DNA from: Methanobacterium sp.
GTDB lineage: Archaea; Methanobacteriota; Methanobacteria; Methanobacteriales; Methanobacteriaceae
Length of the DNA stretch: 8,573 nucleotides
Reading direction: 5' to 3'
Assembly (NCBI GenBank): GCA_021372715.1
Contig: JAJFTX010000124.1
Location: forward strand, 1-8,573
This document shows positions 5,217 to 8,573 of the stretch, one piece after another; the stretch's first letter is position 1; the number at the start of each line of letters is the position of its first letter. The position numbers and the translations under genes were made by a program. The notes beneath the pieces are model-generated. The model was not told the DNA's origin, did no database searches, and was given only the letters and a program-made list of their open reading frames with translations.

Positions 5217-6122
5217 ATGGTTGATGTCATGGAAATTAAATCGGTGGATCTTGCATCTTACACTCTTATTGGTTCTTCTATACGTGCTATTATGGCATTC
5301 ATTGTGGCTATAATATTTTTATTAGTCTTTGAAATCGTAGCAATTCTTGTACCCCCAGTAACGGCATTTCGCGGATTTATCATAGCCAGTGGGCTTGCCT
5401 TAATTATAGTATATCCCATTGCTTCATTCTTCATTAATTTATCCATCAGATTCTACACTGCATTTGTATATAACAGATTAGTCTCTAGAATCAGCGGTAT
5501 AAAATTAGCAATGGAAGGTAATGAGTTAATCAGCATACCAGTTATGTCATTTTCTCTAATATTAACCTGCATATACACCATAGTAGCATTTATTCTAGGA
5601 TTGTTTTTAGCAGCAGCTACAGCACCATTTTTAACATTAGCTACAACAATAGCCACCAATCTAAGCGCCGCAACCGGAATACCCTTTACCAGCCAAATGA
5701 TATTAGCTTTAGGAACATTTAAAATTATCTTCCTACTAATCCTAATGCCCATCATGGTCTTTATCTTCGGATTCATATTCAATGCACTAGTCGCCATATT
5801 CTACAACTACATAGCTACCAAAGTTTCAAAAATACAATTAAACTTCCAGGAAGCAGGAAATAACTTAAAAGAACTAATAAACATACCCATACTACCAATA
5901 ACATTATCAGTAGCAGTAATCGCCGCAGTATTCGGATTATTAAACGGACTGATGAGATTAGCAACATTAAGTGCTGCAGGAGATATAGGAGCCGGTGTAT
6001 TAGCCCTAATTATGGCTATAATCGGAGACTTCATAGTTGTTTTCGTTCTAATGGCTATAGGAACATTCTTCTACAACTTCCTAGCACCAAAGATCGGCGG
6101 AGTCAAACTACAACTAGAATAA
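5217..6122 (+). CDS. Triplicated-domain membrane protein (DUF3566-like repeats), paralog of the divergent gene
   Basis: This 301-residue polytopic protein is clearly related to the product of 3823-4800. The N termini match (MVDVMEIKSVDL here, LLDVKEIKSIEL there) and so does the three-unit plan. The unit ends are VYNRLVSRISGIKLAMEG (YN at 85-86), FYNYIATKVSKIQLNF (196-197) and FYNFLAPKIGGVKLQLE (286-287). The third copy keeps the full signature, while in the first two the Gly-Gly has drifted to Ser-Gly or Ser-Lys. The middle-unit loop (about 134-168) is shorter than in the paralog and has one sequon (N148) in place of six. The hydrophobic segments fit two per unit or slightly more. The gene is divergent from its paralog across about 400 bp, and a T-rich tract follows its stop. 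A structural or scaffold-like membrane role is possible, but nothing here identifies substrate or partner. Confidence 0.87.
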   Translation: MVDVMEIKSVDLASYTLIGSSIRAIMAFIVAIIFLLVFEIVAILVPPVTAFRGFIIASGLALIIVYPIASFFINLSIRFYTAFVYNRLVSRISGIKLAMEGNELISIPVMSFSLILTCIYTIVAFILGLFLAAATAPFLTLATTIATNLSAATGIPFTSQMILALGTFKIIFLLILMPIMVFIFGFIFNALVAIFYNYIATKVSKIQLNFQEAGNNLKELINIPILPITLSVAVIAAVFGLLNGLMRLATLSAAGDIGAGVLALIMAIIGDFIVVFVLMAIGTFFYNFLAPKIGGVKLQLE

Positions 6123-6134
6123 AAATTATTTCCT

Positions 6135-6142
6135 TTTTTTTA
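6135..6142 (+). terminator. T-tract terminator after the 5217-6122 gene
   Basis: A run of eight T, 12 bases after the stop codon and followed by a further T-rich stretch (to about 6153), fits archaeal T-tract termination. No stable stem precedes it. Confidence 0.45.
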
Positions 6143-6296
6143 TTTTAATTTTAAATTATCGAACATGTAGGGACCATTAAATAGCTCATATTATTTATGC
6201 AATAAGAATATTTTACAATATAATTATATTAAAAAAAGTAATAATAGCCTATTAATCCTAAAAATAAATTTTAACAAGAGATGCTGTGAGTAGAAA

Positions 6297-7331
6297 ATGG
6301 ATATAACTAATAAAAAAACAGGCCTACCTCCAGGTACACTGGTTTACACTGGTGAAGAAGATGTTCAAACTAGAATTACAGTAGTTGAATATGATGATGT
6401 GAATTTTTCACATAAGGTTGTGGAGAAATGTCCTGAATTTGAAAAAGAAAATTCCATCAAATGGATAAAGGTCAATGGTTTAGCTGATATTGATAAATTA
6501 AAGGATATTGGGCGTTGTTTTAAATTACATCCACTTGCATTGGAGGATATTTTAAATATCAATCAGAGACCGAAGATAGAGGATTATCAGGATTATTTAT
6601 ATGTGGTTTTGAAATTATTCAACCTCAATGAAGATACCATAAACACCAAACAGGTAAGTTTCATATTAGAGAAGAATATTGTCCTATCTTTTCAGGAGGA
6701 TAGGGATGGAATTTTTGAGGGGATGATAAAGAGAATAGAATCATCAGACTCTCCCTTAAGACTTAAGGGAGCGGATTATCTTCTTTATTCCTTGATTGAT
6801 ATAGTGATTGATAGTTACTATCCAGTCCTGGAGAAGGTGGAAGATCGCATCGAAAATATCGAGGAACAATTGATTGAACGTCCCGAACATGATATACTCA
6901 ACATCATCCATCGAATCAAAATGGACATAGTTATACTGAGAAGGTCCATCTGGCCTACCCGTGATATATTAAACAATTTCGGCTCATATAATTATGATTT
7001 AATAGACAGATCAACTGATTATTATATAAGGGATGTTTATGATCATGCTATACAAGCATTTGATCTGTTAGAATCCTTCAGAGACCGTATCTCGGATATG
7101 CTGGATATATACTTATCCTCTACCAGTAATAAATTGAATGAAATAGTAAGGGTCTTAACTGTAATATCCACCATCTTCGTACCCTTAACATTCATCGTAG
7201 GTCTCTATGGGATGAATTTCAAAGAAATGCCAGAACTACAATACCCTTATTCCTATCCGCTCGTATTATTAATCATGCTCCTAATCGCCGTGTCCATGTT
7301 GATTTTCTTCAGAAGAAAAAGATGGATATAG
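6297..7331 (+). CDS. corA: CorA-family magnesium/cobalt transporter
   Basis: This is a full-length 344-residue CorA-type channel for Mg2+ (and Co2+), which works as a homopentamer in the cell membrane. The N-terminal cytoplasmic alpha/beta domain includes the family's HPLALEDI segment (78-85) and then QRPKIEDYQDYLYVVL. A long charged stalk helix runs from about 170 to 280. TM1 (about 285-304) ends in the selectivity signature YGMNF (GMN at 305-307), followed by the short acidic loop KEMPELQYPYSYP. TM2 (about 319-338) is followed by the basic tail RRKRW. All key elements are present and the length is normal for the family. The ribosome binding site is weak (GTGAG at 6286-6290), but an ATG upstream at 6281 is closed at once. 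The gene stands alone between T tracts. Activity is presumably gated by cytoplasmic Mg2+, as known for the family. Confidence 0.97.
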   Translation: MDITNKKTGLPPGTLVYTGEEDVQTRITVVEYDDVNFSHKVVEKCPEFEKENSIKWIKVNGLADIDKLKDIGRCFKLHPLALEDILNINQRPKIEDYQDYLYVVLKLFNLNEDTINTKQVSFILEKNIVLSFQEDRDGIFEGMIKRIESSDSPLRLKGADYLLYSLIDIVIDSYYPVLEKVEDRIENIEEQLIERPEHDILNIIHRIKMDIVILRRSIWPTRDILNNFGSYNYDLIDRSTDYYIRDVYDHAIQAFDLLESFRDRISDMLDIYLSSTSNKLNEIVRVLTVISTIFVPLTFIVGLYGMNFKEMPELQYPYSYPLVLLIMLLIAVSMLIFFRRKRWI

Positions 7332-7407
7332 AATTAAATTAATAGGGTGTAGTTAAATAAAATTTAAGATTATACAAATAATGGTTCTGGGTTTAAATAA
7401 TCAAATA

Positions 7408-7440
7408 TTTTGTTATACTGATATAACAAAAATGATTTTT
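7408..7440 (+). terminator. 10-bp stem hairpin with T5, probable corA terminator
   Basis: TTTTGTTATA (7408-7417) pairs perfectly with TATAACAAAA (7422-7431) around a CTGA loop. T5 follows at 7436-7440. It lies 77 bases after the CorA stop and well before the next promoter. An operator role is an alternative because the dyad is symmetric on both strands. Confidence 0.5.
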
Positions 7441-7510
7441 AATCCATATTTTTATCCCAGGATAACAGATAAACATATTAGATTTTCATGTCCCTTTGCA
7501 AGCAACTAGC

Positions 7511-7525
7511 CGAAAGTTAAATACT
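7511..7525 (+). promoter_or_regulatory. BRE/TATA promoter for the YhaM-like gene, nearly leaderless
   Basis: CGAAAG followed by TTAAATACT matches an archaeal BRE plus TATA element. The box centre is about 28 bases before the ATG at 7549, so transcription should begin at or within a few bases of the start codon. No Shine-Dalgarno site precedes that ATG, which agrees with a leaderless or near-leaderless mRNA. Confidence 0.6.
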
Positions 7526-7548
7526 AATATAAAATTAGATGATATAAT

Positions 7549-8573
7549 ATGAGTTTCGATTCAGAAAATGGTCAAAAGAAACTTTTCAACCCTCCAGATA
7601 TGGAAGAAGAGGAATTAGAGGATAAAGATTCCAAATCAACATCGATTGAGGATATATTGGAGGAAGAGGTATTAGAAAATAATCCATCTAAATCTAAATT
7701 ATCTGAGGATCTGGTGGAGAACCTCAACTGTCAGAAGAGTATTTGCTCATCATTTGTTTTAGTTAATAAGAATATCAGAACATCTGCCGGTGGTCGTGAT
7801 TACATAGCATTAACCCTCAGTGATAAGACGGGCCAGATAGATGGTCGTATCTTCCCCGAGGATGGGGTTAAGGATGTTTTTGATAAAATTGCATCTGGTG
7901 GTATATATAAATGTGATGGTAGGGTTAATGAGTTTCCCCCTGATTCCGGGAAATACAATATCGTTATCAACTATTTAGTGGAATTACCACCCGAAGAATA
8001 CCAGTTAGAGGATTATATCAGAACATCCAGTAACGATAAGAAAGAGTTGATTGGTTATATCATCTCCACCATTAAAGACACTGAAGATCAGGAACTGAAG
8101 AGCCTGCTGAAATCCTTCTTCTGTGATGAAGAATTCACTGATAAATTTTACACAGCACCCGCAGCTAGGATCCATCACCATAACTACATTGGTGGCTTGT
8201 TAGATCATTCCGTGGAGGTTTTGAAGATCTGTAAAAACCTATATGAATTATTCCCTGACTTAAATAAAGACCTATTATACACCGCTGCTTTATTACATGA
8301 TATGGGTAAGATCCGGACCTATGATTATGATAAGGTTAGTATAAAAATGTCAGAGGAAGGACAACTATTGAACCATCTTTATCTATCTGGAGTGATGGTT
8401 GAGGAGAAATTAAAAGAACTAAATATCAGTAAAGACCTCTCCAACCAATTATTACATATTATATTAAGCCACCATGGAGAGGTGAGTAATGGCTGGGGAT
8501 CCAGTGTAGATCCTAAAACAGCCGAAGCAATAGCCCTACATTATGCAGACCTTTTAGATGCACGGGTTAAGGA
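7549..8573 (+). CDS. YhaM-like OB-fold/HD-domain 3'-5' exoribonuclease, C-terminus outside window
   Basis: The first 341 codons are present and the frame is still open at the window end. Residues 1-60 are a charged, mostly acidic leader. An OB-fold nucleic-acid-binding domain covers about 60-148, with GGRDYIALTLSDKTGQIDGR as its strand-turn-strand core. An HD phosphohydrolase domain runs from about 200. Visible metal-ligand candidates are H220 (GGLLDHS), the H250-D251 pair (LLHDMGK), H276, H308-H309 (LSHHG) and D334 (HYADLLDA). This order and spacing match the bacterial YhaM (CbfI) family of 3'-5' exoribonucleases, which also has archaeal members. The expected role is exonucleolytic RNA (possibly DNA) trimming in the cytoplasm. 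The acidic leader is longer than I expect in bacterial YhaM. The start follows from the promoter position; no ribosome binding site is seen. Family assignment is strong; the substrate in this organism is inferred. Confidence 0.92.
   Translation, partial: MSFDSENGQKKLFNPPDMEEEELEDKDSKSTSIEDILEEEVLENNPSKSKLSEDLVENLNCQKSICSSFVLVNKNIRTSAGGRDYIALTLSDKTGQIDGRIFPEDGVKDVFDKIASGGIYKCDGRVNEFPPDSGKYNIVINYLVELPPEEYQLEDYIRTSSNDKKELIGYIISTIKDTEDQELKSLLKSFFCDEEFTDKFYTAPAARIHHHNYIGGLLDHSVEVLKICKNLYELFPDLNKDLLYTAALLHDMGKIRTYDYDKVSIKMSEEGQLLNHLYLSGVMVEEKLKELNISKDLSNQLLHIILSHHGEVSNGWGSSVDPKTAEAIALHYADLLDARVK

Noticed and set aside
5453..5797. 114-codon open frame on the - strand inside the 5217-6122 gene
   Set aside because: It has no ribosome binding site or recognisable domain, and it is explained by the codon bias of the membrane protein on the + strand.
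3823..6122. Yip1-like membrane family as identity of the paralogous pair
   Set aside because: I considered it because of the hydrophobic pattern, but the repeated Tyr-Asn/Gly-Gly signature and the threefold plan fit DUF3566-like units better, and no Yip1 motif is seen.

Overview
The window looks like part of an AT-rich archaeal chromosome, most likely from the Methanobacteriales (Methanobacterium or a relative). The support is: archaeal TATA/BRE-like promoter boxes, strong GGAGGTGA ribosome binding sites, T-tract terminators, ATA/AGA-rich codon use, several small zinc-ribbon membrane proteins of the kind these methanogens carry in number, and a CorA plus a YhaM-like OB-fold/HD protein. This placement is inferred from style and gene content; no rRNA or other marker gene is present.

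Region 1 (about 1-2410, + strand) is a run of zinc-ribbon membrane proteins. It holds a one-TM protein with a C-terminal ribbon (19-378), a two-ribbon, two-TM protein (676-1092), and, 21 bp further on, a one-ribbon polytopic protein whose membrane part looks internally duplicated and DUF5518-like (1114-2085). After these comes decay: a frameshifted zinc-ribbon relic (2087-2171), then a one-ribbon, one-TM ORF (2193-2408) in which ATC stands where the start ATG should be. A Lys/Pro-rich 37-codon ORF (461-574) is a weak candidate. An unrelated small membrane protein with a basic tail (2466-2912) ends the rightward run.

Region 2 (2940-6122) has a leftward nitroreductase-family flavoprotein and a divergent pair of paralogous membrane proteins (3823-4800 on -, 5217-6122 on +) around a roughly 400 bp AT-rich spacer. 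Each paralog is built from three copies of a unit that starts with a short polar lead and ends in a YN...(R/K)xxGG(I/V)KL(x)LE-type signature resembling DUF3566. This is the least explained material here. The leftward copy also carries a loop with six N-glycosylation sequons, and its start is better placed at a TTG (4800) than at the upstream GTG (4809).

Region 3 (6297-8573, + strand) is more conventional: a full-length CorA-type Mg2+/Co2+ channel with its GMN signature, a 10-bp-stem hairpin, a good archaeal promoter very close to an ATG, and the first 341 codons of a YhaM-like 3'-5' exoribonuclease cut off by the window edge.

The genes do not form one pathway. The likely themes are envelope and membrane proteins of unknown role (regions 1 and 2), and housekeeping ion transport and RNA turnover (region 3).
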